A stretch of DNA of 64,000 bases from Emydura subglobosa (taxonomy: Eukaryota; Chordata; Testudines; Chelidae): NCBI GenBank assembly GCA_007922225.1, contig ML679962.1:37773863-37837862 (forward strand). Direction: 5' to 3'. Under the pieces are notes generated by a model. It made no database searches. It worked only from the letters and a program-made list of their open reading frames with translations, and was not told the DNA's origin. Shown here piece after piece: positions 1 to 12,011 of this stretch. Numbering within the stretch: position 1 is the first letter of the stretch; each line of letters starts with the position of its first letter. Made by a program: the position numbers and the translations under genes.

Positions 1-3000
1 GCAGAATTTTCCGAACAGAAGCATGAAGTGCAGCGCATCCAGAGGCAATGTCTTATGGGTGCTGGTTGGGCTGCTCAGCCGACACTGATACCGTTCACGC
101 CATGGCTTAGCATCTGCCAGTATGCATGGGAAAAGCTGTCGACAAGTGTCAGAAATGTTTCTAGTTCCCTTTATAAATGCACGGTGACAGCAGCAGGCCT
201 GAGCGGGGCTGAATGCTCAGAACAGACTCCCGTTTAAGACGTTTCAGCAACAGTACACTAGTTCTTCACCTCAGCAACCTCACGATAAGTGAGTCAGCTT
301 CTGTGCAACAGGAAGGTCCTACAAGCGCAGCCCAGGTCTTGCTGTTGTACCCTGCTCTCCAACAGCTGCATGGCTGTAAAGCTGCTCCATGAGCATTCTG
401 GGTAACAACATGCAAATAAGCATTCCAAGAATGATGTGGACACTGACTAGGTGCTGGATGTTTTCTGTAAGCCCTGAACCTGGAAGGCTGTTGCTTTTAG
501 CCTCTGCAACCTCCATTCTATTTCGCACTGTGCCGAGCCAGGCAGTTTTCTGTGGTGAACAACATTGCAGACTGGGCAGCAGAGGCATGACTATTTTGTT
601 TGGTTTGCCGGGGCGAACAGGCATTCTTTCAGCTCCCCGTGAGAGTCTGGGGGTAAATCTCACAAAAGGAATCTTACACTTAGAGCGCTTGAAAAATATT
701 TTTCCTTTCAGAGAAGCCACGTTTTCTGATGAGTCTACTTCGTATAAAGATGTTTCAACCAATGATGCTCATGATTCTTCTGCGAACTGTGGAATTCTGC
801 ATCATAGCATGTTCAAGTCCAAGTGGGCTACCCCACTTATACTAAAGGTAGGACTGATGAGAAAAACAAGCCATAATTTACAACAGAAAGAATAGAAGGT
901 AAAGATTAACTCTGCCGATACATATGTTCCAATTCCTTAAAATAGAAAGGAATCTATAGTTACTTAGAGGAGACATTCACTGACAATGGATCACTCCTTT
1001 GATGCCCACAGAACACATTTCTTGCGCAGGATTCTGCCATTGCAAATAAAATGAATACATTCCTTTTGGGAGCAGATTTCATTTAGGCCCTTGGTTTTTC
1101 TTCACTGCTATAATCAGAGAGTTTGTGCTCAGCTCTTGATGTATGTGGTAAAAAGGAAGACCTACTGCTTTACCAAACCCTTCCTTGTGTACCCCGCAAA
1201 CAGCACTGAAATCTGCAGGATAGCATTATTAGTCCATCAGCCCTGGAGAGCTGACTAGCAGCCTGCAAGTGGGAAGCCATCACTGTTCTGTATGGACAGA
1301 AATGTTTTTCTTACTTTGTTTCCCTCACTTCCCCCAAATCCTGGCCCTTCTGACACAGTCAGCTGGAATTAAAATCTGTCTTTCTCATTCGAGAGCTATG
1401 AAAGAGTTCATTGCAACATACTCGATTTAACTAGCCATGTTTGCTCCTTATCTAGAATAAGCCACAAATATTGCCAGCAGGGCTGAGCCCGATCCCGCTG
1501 GAGTCAATGGCTCCCGCACACACTTCTGCAGAGAGCACGTCCACGTTCCAGACCCGATCAAAACCTCCGCAAGCCTCTGAAAAGCTGACTCAGTGCCTGG
1601 AGGTCAGGGTTCAGATCAGTGGCCTTCAGGACAAAGCCAGCTGCAGGCGTGGGGTAAGTCTCTGCACCACGGAGGTAGCGTTATGCAGAGAGCACTCCGG
1701 GCTGCTTGCGCGCTCCCTAGATATTAGCGCTGGGGGCAGCTGGATGTGGGGCCGAGCTGGTCAGGAAAGGGGTGGGGCAAGAGAATCGGCTCGTGCCCGG
1801 ATCTCGCCCACAGCAGGGTGAGTCTGGGCCTTGGAAAGCGACTGGGCGGAAATAGTACTCGCTGGGGTGGGACGCCTCTGTCCGTGCCTCTGTCCGTGCC
1901 GCTGTCCTGCGTGTGTAGCACGCACCACCCCATGGCTGCTAAGCGGGGATTACTAGTGCAAGCCAAGTGCCCACCACAGCCACAGGGGCACAAGCACATG
2001 CTCATATTCATGTACAGCGGCGTGTCTTCTCTCACACCGGCCCTAGCACCAGAGCCCGTTCAGAGGCTGCCTAGACATCAGCGCCACTGCACGACCTGTG
2101 ATGGCATGGTGTCCAGAGCACTTGGACGGTCCCAGGGTGCTACGGGTCCTGGCGTCCTGCTGCCACAGGTGGACCGGGGGGCTGCCAAGGCATTCTGTGG
2201 CGGCTCTGTGCTGCTGCGTTTTCACTCGGCGCTCCAGGTTTGCCCAAGTTTAGAGGTTTGTCTGCACGTGGACTTGTTCCTGATTAGCTCTGGGCACGGA
2301 TTCTCTTATTCAGGGATTAAAAACAAGTTCCCGTTCCTCCTCGGCATACCCCACTGCTAAAGAAGCAGAGCACGTGCCCCCAGACACCCTAGTGCCTCAC
2401 ATGCAGCACCAGGGTTGGGAACAACTTCATTCTCCACCTTCCAGGAGACGGTCCGTTTAGGAAGAGAAAACCCTTCATGACTGACAGCCGCCGTTCAGAG
2501 GCTCACCAGTCCAGCTCCGATACTGGTTTTCACATCTTCTTTTAACCAGTTCATTCCTGCAAGCTGTTCCAACCCCTCCCCGTTTTGATGACAAATATCA
2601 TGATCTCTGGGCAGGTTCCAGACCCTCACCAGATATTTTTATACTGTTGCTTTGCTCTGTTTAACGGTCTCTCTTTCCAAGTGTTGCCCAGCATCCCATA
2701 GAAATCGTGGTGGACTGGGGTGGCGATTTGGAATTACTGGGACAGTCCCCCAGTATCATGCACTTCCATAAACATGGCCTTGTGCTGGGAAGACAAACTG
2801 TTAAGCTCTTTTAAGTTTTAAGAGTTTATTTTTAAAGCGATAGCAGCTAAGGAAGATGCATGCACAGGAGCCCCAGGTAAGTTACAGCGATGAAGACCTC
2901 AAAGTTTTAATCTGAACCAAAGTGAACCATAAACGTTAATGAATCCTCCAGCTTCCTATTTTTGGCTCACACTTCAATTCCAATAGCCTCTACCAAGAAG

Positions 3001-3019
3001 AAAGACCAAGCGGCTGCGG
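1..3019. other. no gene seen; intergenic or distal sequence
   Basis: No exon with recognisable protein content or convincing splice sites is visible. Items present are a short 12-bp tandem repeat (1876-1911, units like ctctgtccgtgc) and one copy of the dispersed 'agtcaatgg' motif (1481-1520). Frames of up to 204 codons are on overlapping phases of both strands and look fortuitous. Confidence 0.5.
1876..1911. repeat. short 12-bp tandem repeat
   Basis: Two perfect copies of ctctgtccgtgc are followed by one diverged copy. Confidence 0.8.
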
Positions 3020-3430
3020 TATCTTCTAATTAGAGGACGTTTATCTTTGTGCTAACACATTTAACGATATCTTTAATATTATAATTAGGAGTAATGACAT
3101 TGCACCAAATACACTGTTTGTGCAGCTAAAGAACACAAAAGGAGATCAGAACCAAAGAAAAAATTAAGACATTGCAAGCGAGTGTGCTGCTATTGATGAG
3201 TAGCTGCGTAATTAGGGCCATAATACATAAATAAAACTCCCTTATTTGAAAACGAGTCACAACTACTGAAACTTATTTCAGCAAACACAGCATTTTTGTA
3301 AGGAGCGACTCAAAAAGCATCTGTATAGCTAATAAAACGGTTGCTTGTTACATGGATAGATGGGATCATTACAGCTAATGGAAAGTCCTGTTAAAGTTAT
3401 GACTGTTGTAGTCTGGTTAATTACATTCTT
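3020..3430. promoter_or_regulatory. candidate enhancer rich in homeodomain and GATA-type sites
   Basis: The AT-rich stretch contains CTAATTAG at 3026-3033, TAATTAG at 3082-3088 and 3209-3215, and TTAATTAC near 3417-3424, with several TTATCT/TATCTT (GATA-like) words between 3020 and 3080. It is free of recognisable transposons. This resembles conserved developmental enhancers, but conservation cannot be seen from one sequence. Confidence 0.35.
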
Positions 3431-5874
3431 CCTGTTCGATAACAAAAAAGAACCCACTCAGCTTCCATTTTAGTGTCAGGGAGTGGGGGGAGAAAGGAGT
3501 CAGGTAAGGAACATATAATTTTACTAAAAATGATCAAGGGCTTGCCAGCTACCCTCCTGCTATCAATAGAAGCAAAGAGGTTTCATGCTAACAGGAAGCA
3601 CAGCAATTATTTCTTTTAACACTCAGCCCTTGTGCGCAGGTACCCGTCTCTGCAGATGTTCCAGTGTGCACACGTTACATTTAGTCTCCTCCTGTGTGTT
3701 ACCATGCCAGCTCCTTGTTCTCTGGGAACCAGGCACTTCACTAGAAGTCTAAACAACGCATAGATTCGCAGTCAGACATGTGGGATGGGGGGGGTGGGTG
3801 TGCATGCACACGCCATACGGAGGAGGGGTTGCTCGTTTGAACCATCTTGTCTACTCCGCGGGCCTCCGTCAGACCTGGGCACCACCCTTTCTTAGCAAGT
3901 AGTAGCATTTCACAAGTTACGTGATAGCCAGTCATCCTGAGCCAGTCCGATGTTCTCACCAAGAACGCCGATTTCTGGACATGGTATTCGTAGTCATGTG
4001 AAACGCACCCAAAGTTTGGCATCAGACTCCATAAGAAGGATGTTCGTGGGATTTGATTGGATACCTGTTTCAATCTATTTCTGATAGACAGCTGGAAGGA
4101 CAGAGCCCCAGAGACAGAAGGAAATATAGAGAATGGGCCTTGAATGGGAAGGGAAAAATGCACCTGCTGATTTCCCTTTTCCTGGTCCCGCAAATGATTC
4201 TAATTAACCAAAAGCAGATAACCAAAAGCTGGCATGGGACAGAGAGTGTGCATATTCTACAGGGCGTGCAGCAATCTTCTGGGAATGCTCTACCTGTTCT
4301 AAATCACTCTGTGAACTCCACGGCAGATGCTGCAGAGCAGTCCAGCTGCATAAATGAGAGAAAATCACTTCTAAGGAAGCCGAAATGGAGATGAATTTTT
4401 CCTGGTCAATTAGTGACAGAAGCTGCTGCAGAAAGCTGCTGTCAGGATCCGGCCAAGGAACAAGGACACGAGCCAACTGACAGGCTGACTTAAAAATGAT
4501 AGATATCTTCAGGAGATTCTGCCCATTTCCCTACGCTGCGCTGCAGTATTTGCATTTCACTCCCTGTCCATTGACACCGTTCCCAATGTGCTGGAGACGC
4601 CGGAGTCACTGTCAGCAGAGAACATTAAAGGGGAAACGCAGGAGGGTTCACTTCTGGGCGACCTATCAAAAGCTGTGTCTTCATCGGACTTCACGAGAAA
4701 ATGAAACTTAGTGGCATATCCAGGCCAAAAAAAACCTGAGTTTCCCGCTGGAAAACTGCAACTTAAAACTTTATCTTCCCTGAGTCGAGGGCTGCAGAGA
4801 GATGGCTCCAGCTGCCGAGAGGCCGGAGCATTTGCAGGAGCCTGCGCCTCTCTTCCAGACCTTCCCAATCCAGTCTTCACAGCAGGAGGTGTGTTGAGGG
4901 CACCCATGGAGGGGTGGCAACAGGACCATCTCGTCCCCTGGTGACCCTGGTGAGCTGACAGCAGTGGCAGGGGACTTCCGCAGCTCTTTGGCCACCTGGA
5001 TCTTCTCCCATGCCCTTACTGCGTCCCAGTACAGTGTTTGGGTGTGTGGGGCAGCAGCAAGCACCCACATCCTCCCCACATCCCTACTGGTGGTGATGAA
5101 GCAGGTTGCCCCATGCCAGCAGCCTGCTCCTCCTGGCTCCTGGTTTGAAAGCTGGCAGGGAATCCCCAGCACAGCACAGCGGCAGCCTGCCAGTGGGGAA
5201 GGCAGGCAGGGCAGGGAATGACCGTCCCTGCTTGGAGCTAGTCGCCCCTCAACACAGCAGGCCCATAGGGCCGTGGATTATGTCAAGATCTGGGGGTGCT
5301 TAAAATTCAGCTTCTAAATCCGGGTGCAGGGACAGAGTTTTGAAGGCACCCGAAGGAATTAGGAGCACCGCTCACTAAAAGACAACGGGGCTTGCACTCC
5401 TGAGTCCCACAGGTGCTTTAGGAAATCCACCCCTCTTCCCGCCGGCAGCTAATTCAGGAGTTGGATTTTCAAGACCGCTGATCCCCAAACAGCAGGCCTG
5501 CCAGCACCATTGCATTGCTCAGAACAGGCTCAAGAGAAACCAGGTTTCTTCCCTACTCTGAGAGCTGGATGAAGTGTTTGCAAAGAAAGCCCAGCTCACG
5601 TGACACTCAGCTGGAGAGGAGTTTCATCCTGGATCTGAGACGCAGATGGCCATGCATTTGGCACCACTTCATATTTCAGCTGTGACTGCAGGCAGAAGTG
5701 CTCATCTAGACGGTTCCTTTTGGTCAGAGACTAAATTTCAGTTCTGATGCACTCAGCTTCTCAAGAGAGCTGTACTACCCCCCGTCTCCCATGCTTCTCC
5801 AAAACCTAGCTGCCTGGACGCTTAGTTAAAAACAAAGCTTTGAAGGACAGCTGCGGTAACATCTGAGAGTGAGC
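3431..5874. other. no gene seen
   Basis: Low-resemblance sequence with short frames only, including overlapping frames on both strands near 3741-5300. I recognise no exon, RNA gene or repeat family. Confidence 0.5.
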
Positions 5875-6060
5875 TTGGCGCTGTATAAACCATTGGTCAG
5901 AGACTGTCCCTGCCCCAAAGAACTAAGGGTCATTTCACCTAGAGGGAACAGAGGCACACAGATTGGGTGATTTGTCCAAAGTGACAGAGTCTGTTGGCAG
6001 GTTGGGAACTGAATCCAGATCTCATGTCTCAGTCTAGCACTAATCATAAAGTCAGCCTCC
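5875..6060 (-). repeat. MIR-type CORE-SINE fragment
   Basis: The plus strand reads actgtccctgccccaaagaa, then aacagaggcacacagattggg and gacagagtctgttggcagg, ending gaactgaatccagatctcatg. This is the reverse of a MIR-like SINE core and tRNA-like head, heavily diverged. Confidence 0.65.
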
Positions 6061-6962
6061 TTCATGATGGTTTTGCATGAAGGCAGAGTAGCAATTTCTC
6101 TGCCTTTTGACACACAGATGAAATTCAGTGCCCTTGGCAGAGTTCTTTGAAGGAGGAATCTGTGGGGTGTGAAGCTATGTGGATCAAACCTAGATACAAT
6201 ATTTGCATGAACCTCTGAAGTGAAGCTACTGTGCCCAGGAAGCAGCTTTGCTGGTTTCTGCACAAAGCAGAATTCCTTTGGACTTGTGTGTTTGAATTGT
6301 ACTTGACACTTACACCTGGTGTAGACCGCAGTCCCGCATTGTGATTCACTAATGCAGAGCCCCATGTCTGCATGAAATCCCACTGCCTTTAATAAGACAC
6401 CAGATGGGCTCCTGGGGCCATTTGAGAGGCTCTCAGTGCAAGATTAGGACTTTTATGCTGGCTACCATAGAGCGGTGATATTTTCATTAGGCCTACTGGC
6501 TGCAGGGAGAGAGATTGCACTGTATGTGTCAGGGAAAATTAAAGAGAACAAAATATTGCAGTGCAATGCCAGTAGAATTGAGCGTGTTATGCACCAATGG
6601 ACACAGTGTAAAATAAATCTATGGCCATATGAAATGACATCTATATCACTCACTTACTGTAGAAGCATTAGCAGGTACATTTAATAAAGTCATAGCAACA
6701 TTCCCGAGTGAATTTGTGATTGATCCACTTTCAAACAAGGTACAGAATCAGCAACAGAAGCCTGCCTCAGAAATAATTTAAGTTTTATCCATTCTTAAAA
6801 GCAGGAGCGAAGGGGCCGTTTCAGGGCAGATTGATAATTTGTTCAGTCCCATTCCACATGGAATTTAAAATAATCCATCATTCCGTGGTTGGCACAGAAT
6901 CAGCTTTATTAAAAAAAACTCCAAAACTTCTGAATAAAGCTAAAATTGGTATATACTAAACA
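6061..6962. other. no gene seen
   Basis: AT-rich unique-looking sequence without exon-like features. Confidence 0.45.
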
Positions 6963-8040
6963 AAAACTACAGAAAAACTCTGACATCAGACAGTGCATCA
7001 ACTGGACAGGGGGATAGGGCTGGCCAGAAAAGAAGTCTGTTCCTTGAAAAATTGATTTTGGAATTTGTTTTCATTTCCATGAGACAAAAAAAAAAAAGCC
7101 TGTTCATCAAAGATTTGTGAAAAAACTTGGGACGTGACCAGGCTAGCACAGCCAGTAACCTATTGTCAGGGCCTTGGCTGGGATATGGAAGACCCAGGTT
7201 CAAGTCCCTGCTCCTGGTCAGATAGAACATAAGAACAGTCATACTGGGTCAGACCAATGGTCCATCTAGCCCAGTATCCTGTCTTCTGACAGTGACCTAT
7301 GCCAGGTGTTTCAGAGGGAATGAACAGAACAGAGCAATTACTGAGTTATCCATCCCTGGTCGTCCAGTCCCAGCTTCTGGCAGTCAGAGGTTTAGGGACA
7401 CCCAGAGCGTGGGGTTCCATCCCTGACCATCTTGACTAATAGCCATAGATGGACCTATCCCCCATGAATGTATCTAATGCTCTTTTGAAGCCAGTTTTAC
7501 TTTTGGCCTTCGCCACATTCCCTGCCAATGAGTCCAACAGGCTGACTGTGCGTTGTGTGCAGAAGTACTTCCCTACGTTAGTTTTAAACCTGCTGCCTCT
7601 GAATGTCATTGGGTGTTCTTGTGTTATGTGACGAGGTGAATAACACTTCCTCATTCACATTCTCCAGACCAGTCGTGATTTTATAGCCCTCTATCATCTC
7701 CACCCGGGATCTTCTCTTTTCCAAGCTGAACAGTCCCAGTCTTTTTAATCTCTACTCATAAGGAAGCTGTTCCAGACTCTTCATCATTTTTGTTGCCCTG
7801 CTCTGTACTTCTTCCCTTTCTAAAGAGATCTTTTTTGAGATGGGGTGACCAGAACTGCACGCAGTATTCAAGGTGTGGATATATCACAGAGACCTAACCA
7901 CTGAGCTCTTGGCTATGCTGTGGTCTCTCTGTCTCAGTTCCACCCTGGACCTAAAAACCTTCCTGAGGGATCATCATTTTCTGACAAAAATATTTTGTTG
8001 AAAATATCCTGACTAGCCCTAGTGAACAGATATTTCCTAT
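6963..8040. repeat. fuzzy repeat and SINE block split by a CR1 insertion
   Basis: The left part (6963-7221) has gaaaa/tttc-rich units and a B-box-like ggttcaagtcc at 7197-7207. The right part (7888-8040) ends with ctgacaaaaatattttgttg and tcctgactagccctagtg, the same kind of unit. A CR1 copy sits between them, suggesting insertion into an older repeat. Confidence 0.55.
7222..7887 (-). mobile_element. CR1 LINE 3' fragment, reverse orientation
   Basis: The plus strand begins aacataagaacagtcatact, gggtcagaccaatggtccat, then ctagcccagtatcctgtctt, and runs back through the 3' UTR into the end of the RT ORF (tccagactcttcatcattt, agatggggtgaccagaactg). This is the classic turtle CR1 3' end, about 650 bases, with no intact frame. 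Confidence 0.93.
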
Positions 8041-11000
8041 GGTGTCAATAAAATAGATATATTTCTAAAAAGCTGGTACAACTGATACAAGCAATGGAAT
8101 CAGACAGCAACAAATTGAATGTTGTTAGAGACATACTGATTAGCAAAATAGGTTATTACAGGACAGCCGCCCGTTTAATTTAAAGCTGCACAGGGGAGGT
8201 CAAACCGAGCAATTCTTGAGATAGCAGAATGCCTTGTCTCTGAGGTTTCCCACCCGTGGGAAGACAAGCTGAATTAAGAAATGACAAGTGCTATGAAGAA
8301 TGTGACGGCCAAAGGATCAGAAGGTGTCCAGTACAGCGCCACTGCAGTGTTCCCCTCTATGACTGAAGTTCACAAAGTGTTCCTGTGTGCTACGCACAAG
8401 CCTTTCTCTGCTCTGAAACGAAAAAGCTGTGGTGACCCGTATGGAAACTGACCCTCCAAGAATTAGAAAGGAAGCCAAATGGGACTGTCGCCCAAAGGGA
8501 TTGTCCTGCATGTCAAAAAAAGCAACATGAAAGCCATCAGAACAGGACACCGATGGAAAATGAAGAAAGATGCAGAAATAGGGCCATCAGGGAGTCCTGG
8601 ATGCTGGGGGAAGAACAAAGGGACACAGATGTGCAGCCTGTTAACATGGGCGCCCACACCAGGCACATGGCCCAATACAAGACAGAAGAGGAGGAGTCAG
8701 CAGCCCAGTTATTGAACATGAGCCCATCAGAGAGAAACAACCATGAGCGACAAACTAAGCAGCATCATGTGATCCAGATCAGCAACGCCACAGTGAGGAG
8801 CCTGGGCTGGGAGATCTCTGGCCCAGATAAATGGTGCAGCAGTAAAATAGCCTATTAGTGGGAATGCTGGGAGATTCCCACCGATTATAGTCCCCACAGG
8901 GACAGAAATAAACGGAGAATGATTCAAGATGACCAGGAAACTTAATCAGAGAGGTCTTGAGCGAGTCTCTCTCTTTAATGAGAAAGAGAGGTCCATGGTG
9001 CCCATGGAAGGTCTCAGGGGACAGATCTGGAGACCGAAATTCTTTATTGATCCACCAGAGCAGGCTGCCCCAGAGGCCATCTCTAAACGGGAGACGTTCA
9101 TCCAGCCTCAGTCCTCGACCTCTGTGTTAAACTTGCCAGAGAGGAAGTCCATTAGCATCAGTCACTCCGAAAGCAGTTAGTGCAATACACTGAGTGCTGG
9201 ACTAAAACCACCAGCTTTATTCATGTAGTAAAAACCCCAGCATTGCTGCTGCCCTGAGATCCTCATCAGGAAGGTGTATTTAAAGTGCAGAGTGATTTGG
9301 GGCACCAGTTTACCACAGGGGAAGCAGGCATGGAGAGATTGGCTCAAGGACCCTGCCAGATCAGTGGAAGAGTCAGGAAAGGGAGAAGTAGGTTCTCCTA
9401 ACACGTCATCCTTTGCTCTCACCACTAGATGCTCAGGCTCCTGCAAAAGGGTCAGAACAGCCATCAGTCTGTTTCAGCCATAAGTCAGTAACGAGCAGAC
9501 CGGGGCTGGAGTGGAAAGGCTCTGTCATTATTGGCTGTTTCCCTAGTCTAGAGACAGAACAACTGGCGGGGCTGTTGCTGATCCAGGAGTTGTGCACACC
9601 ACTCCCTGTGTACATCTCTAAGCGTGCAATGCTCTCCGCAGTGCAGCTTGCACAGCCGAGTGGACTTTGACACATGTTAAGCTGCTCAAGATGAAGTTTA
9701 GGCTCACTCCTAGGTCTGCGCTTGACCAGTTTGCCACGTATTGAAGCATACACTGACTTGTCCATTGTAGATTTTTAGGTGTTGATTAAAACACATTAAC
9801 ACACTTTTAAATCTTAGTCAAGACAAACTCAAAGGGAGCCCTGAGGACCAGCCCAATTCAGTTTCCCCCTTCTTGGTTCTTTCCCACATACTTGCCTTTC
9901 CATAGTTCTGGATTTCTCATTTCTCCAAGAGCTGGATTGCTTCCGCTGCCACCAGCCACTCTTACATGGGAGGTAGGAAATAAAGGTTGTAAATCCTCTC
10001 TCCGATCTGGGTGTAGAATTCGTGCAATGGGCTAATGCTGCTGAATTTGTTTTGCTTGCTAGTATTTGTTTTCTTCTTTTAACCTTCTCAATGCTGCTAA
10101 AAATGATCTCATTCCAGAATCACTAGCAGCAGCAAGTTAGCTGTATCACCTTGGTGACACGCGAGGGTGATACTGTTGCTAAGGAACCACTGCAGGAAAC
10201 TCTTTATTCCAGGAACGTTTTTAGTCAGTCATTCTGAGCGGGGATGAGTTTAGCCAAGTGTTGGGATTCCGGTGCAATGGGAGAGACAGTGAAGGGAATC
10301 TGTCCTCCACACTGTAGCTGAAGCTAATCAGGGAGAAACCACTTCTTAAGAAGGCATTTCAATCGCTGGAGCACTCAGATAAACAATGAGACACAGAGCG
10401 TAAACACTAAGCAAAACAGGAGACGGGCGAGACCTCTGAATCATGTTCAGATTTTGGAAAAGGACACAATCTGAGCCAACGTCCACTAAGCAAAACAAGA
10501 CAGAGAGCTCTGGATGTGAAGAGCTAATTGAAACTAGCCTAATGTCGCCAAAATTAAGTAGAAGTAATTTCCCTTTAGGAGGAACCTTCCTGGAGCACCA
10601 GTTGGATGGATAACCCCATTATAGTCTAGCCAGTTTATCCAAAATGATTAGTTTGCAGAGCAAAATGTTACTTGCATACGAAGGAAACGCTTCTAAAGAG
10701 GAAGTAGATTGCAGTCCCTTGGAGGCAAGGCAACTCTGCTCTGCACCCCAAGCGGCTCCAAGCGAGTCAGGAAGCTGAGGGAATTCAGAGCAGGCAGAAT
10801 TCAGCCTGGAATGGTTTTTTTTATAAGAGCAGAGGGGGAAGAAATGCTCAGAACTGGACTGGCTTCTTGCTGCAGTCAGAGTGGATTCCAGAGGAATTAT
10901 TTCAAAATGAAAAAGAGTCTTTAAAAAACTGTTTCCACAGACTACCCAGAACAGGATAGCAACATCCCCTGGTCTGAGAGTGGTAGTGTTCCCACCAGAG

Positions 11001-11987
11001 ACTTTCTTTCCAGACACAGTGTAGAAGTTTGCTGGTGTTAGACTGGAACACTGAGACTTCTCTTCCACTTTCATTAGCTTGCTGGTTCCGATTTTACCAA
11101 TCACTGTTAGTGGGACCTTGGGCAACATCCAGCCCAGTGAATAAATTAACTCCAGGGATTCCAGGTTATGCCAGGAGTTGATTTGGCCCATTGTTTCTAT
11201 CAGGGCTCAGGCGACAACAACCAAACAATGAACAGAGTTCAGGGGCCTGACTTTGGCTTGGCAGGAAAAGCGTCTAGCTACTGTAGCTACAAACGGATGT
11301 GACTAAAGAGAAGTCTGTCCTCAGCCCCAGCCTGCCAGCTGACTTTGCAGGCCTGAGACAGAGAGTTTCCTTAAAGGGTAGGAGAGAAAACTTTGCAAGG
11401 ACTGTAATGTAAGAGGAAAACAATGCATTGTAAAGGGCTGAAAGAGGCATTTAAATAATATAAGTAATGACACGCCGATGTCAGAGGGCATCTGACTGGA
11501 GTGAAGAGTATCCTCGGAGCTGACAAAGGCACTCTATGCAGGAAAGAAGACCGGTACTTTGAGCGGGTGCAAACAGGAGCCTGTCACTGACTAGCAGGTC
11601 AGTAGGATTCAAGGATGAGAAATTCATGCTTAAAAGGATTCTGGCACAGCTGCCTCACAGAAGACTGACCCGCGTTTTAACAGATACTTATGAAATGGCT
11701 AACAAAATACTCCAAAGACCATAAATGGAATTAGAATGTAAACTGGAGCAATAATGACATTTCTAGTAGCCATGAAGAGAATAATGCTCTGTCCCTGGAT
11801 GATAAAAAGGACGTAGAACCCAAATACAACATTTTACCGAATGTCAGCGCTCTGGAGTACCAAAATTAGATCCAGTTGGATCACTTCACCACTGCCCCAG
11901 ACCTCGGCCCCCCTATGCAAGGCGATTTTCCACTGCTTCAACATGCTAATCTGTGTGTTCCAAACAGCATCTGCCTAAGCTTCACCC
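8041..11987. other. no gene seen; contains one old SINE
   Basis: Only short frames are present, including overlapping ones at 8317-9180 without family resemblance. A SINE-like piece lies at 9262-9440. No splice-bounded coding block was found. Confidence 0.45.
9262..9440 (-). repeat. possible MIR-type SINE fragment
   Basis: The plus strand has ccacaggggaagcaggcatgg, agagattggctcaaggaccc and tagttctcctaac-like order, matching a reversed MIR core at low similarity. Confidence 0.45.
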
Positions 11988-12011
11988 CCCACACACAAAA
12001 CACACACACAC
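11988..12011. repeat. CA microsatellite
   Basis: Interrupted run of CA dinucleotides (cccacacacaaaacacacac). Confidence 0.8.

Noticed and set aside
1746..2360. 204-codon plus-strand frame
   Set aside because: No recognisable domain, includes the 12-bp tandem repeat, and has a comparable antisense frame.
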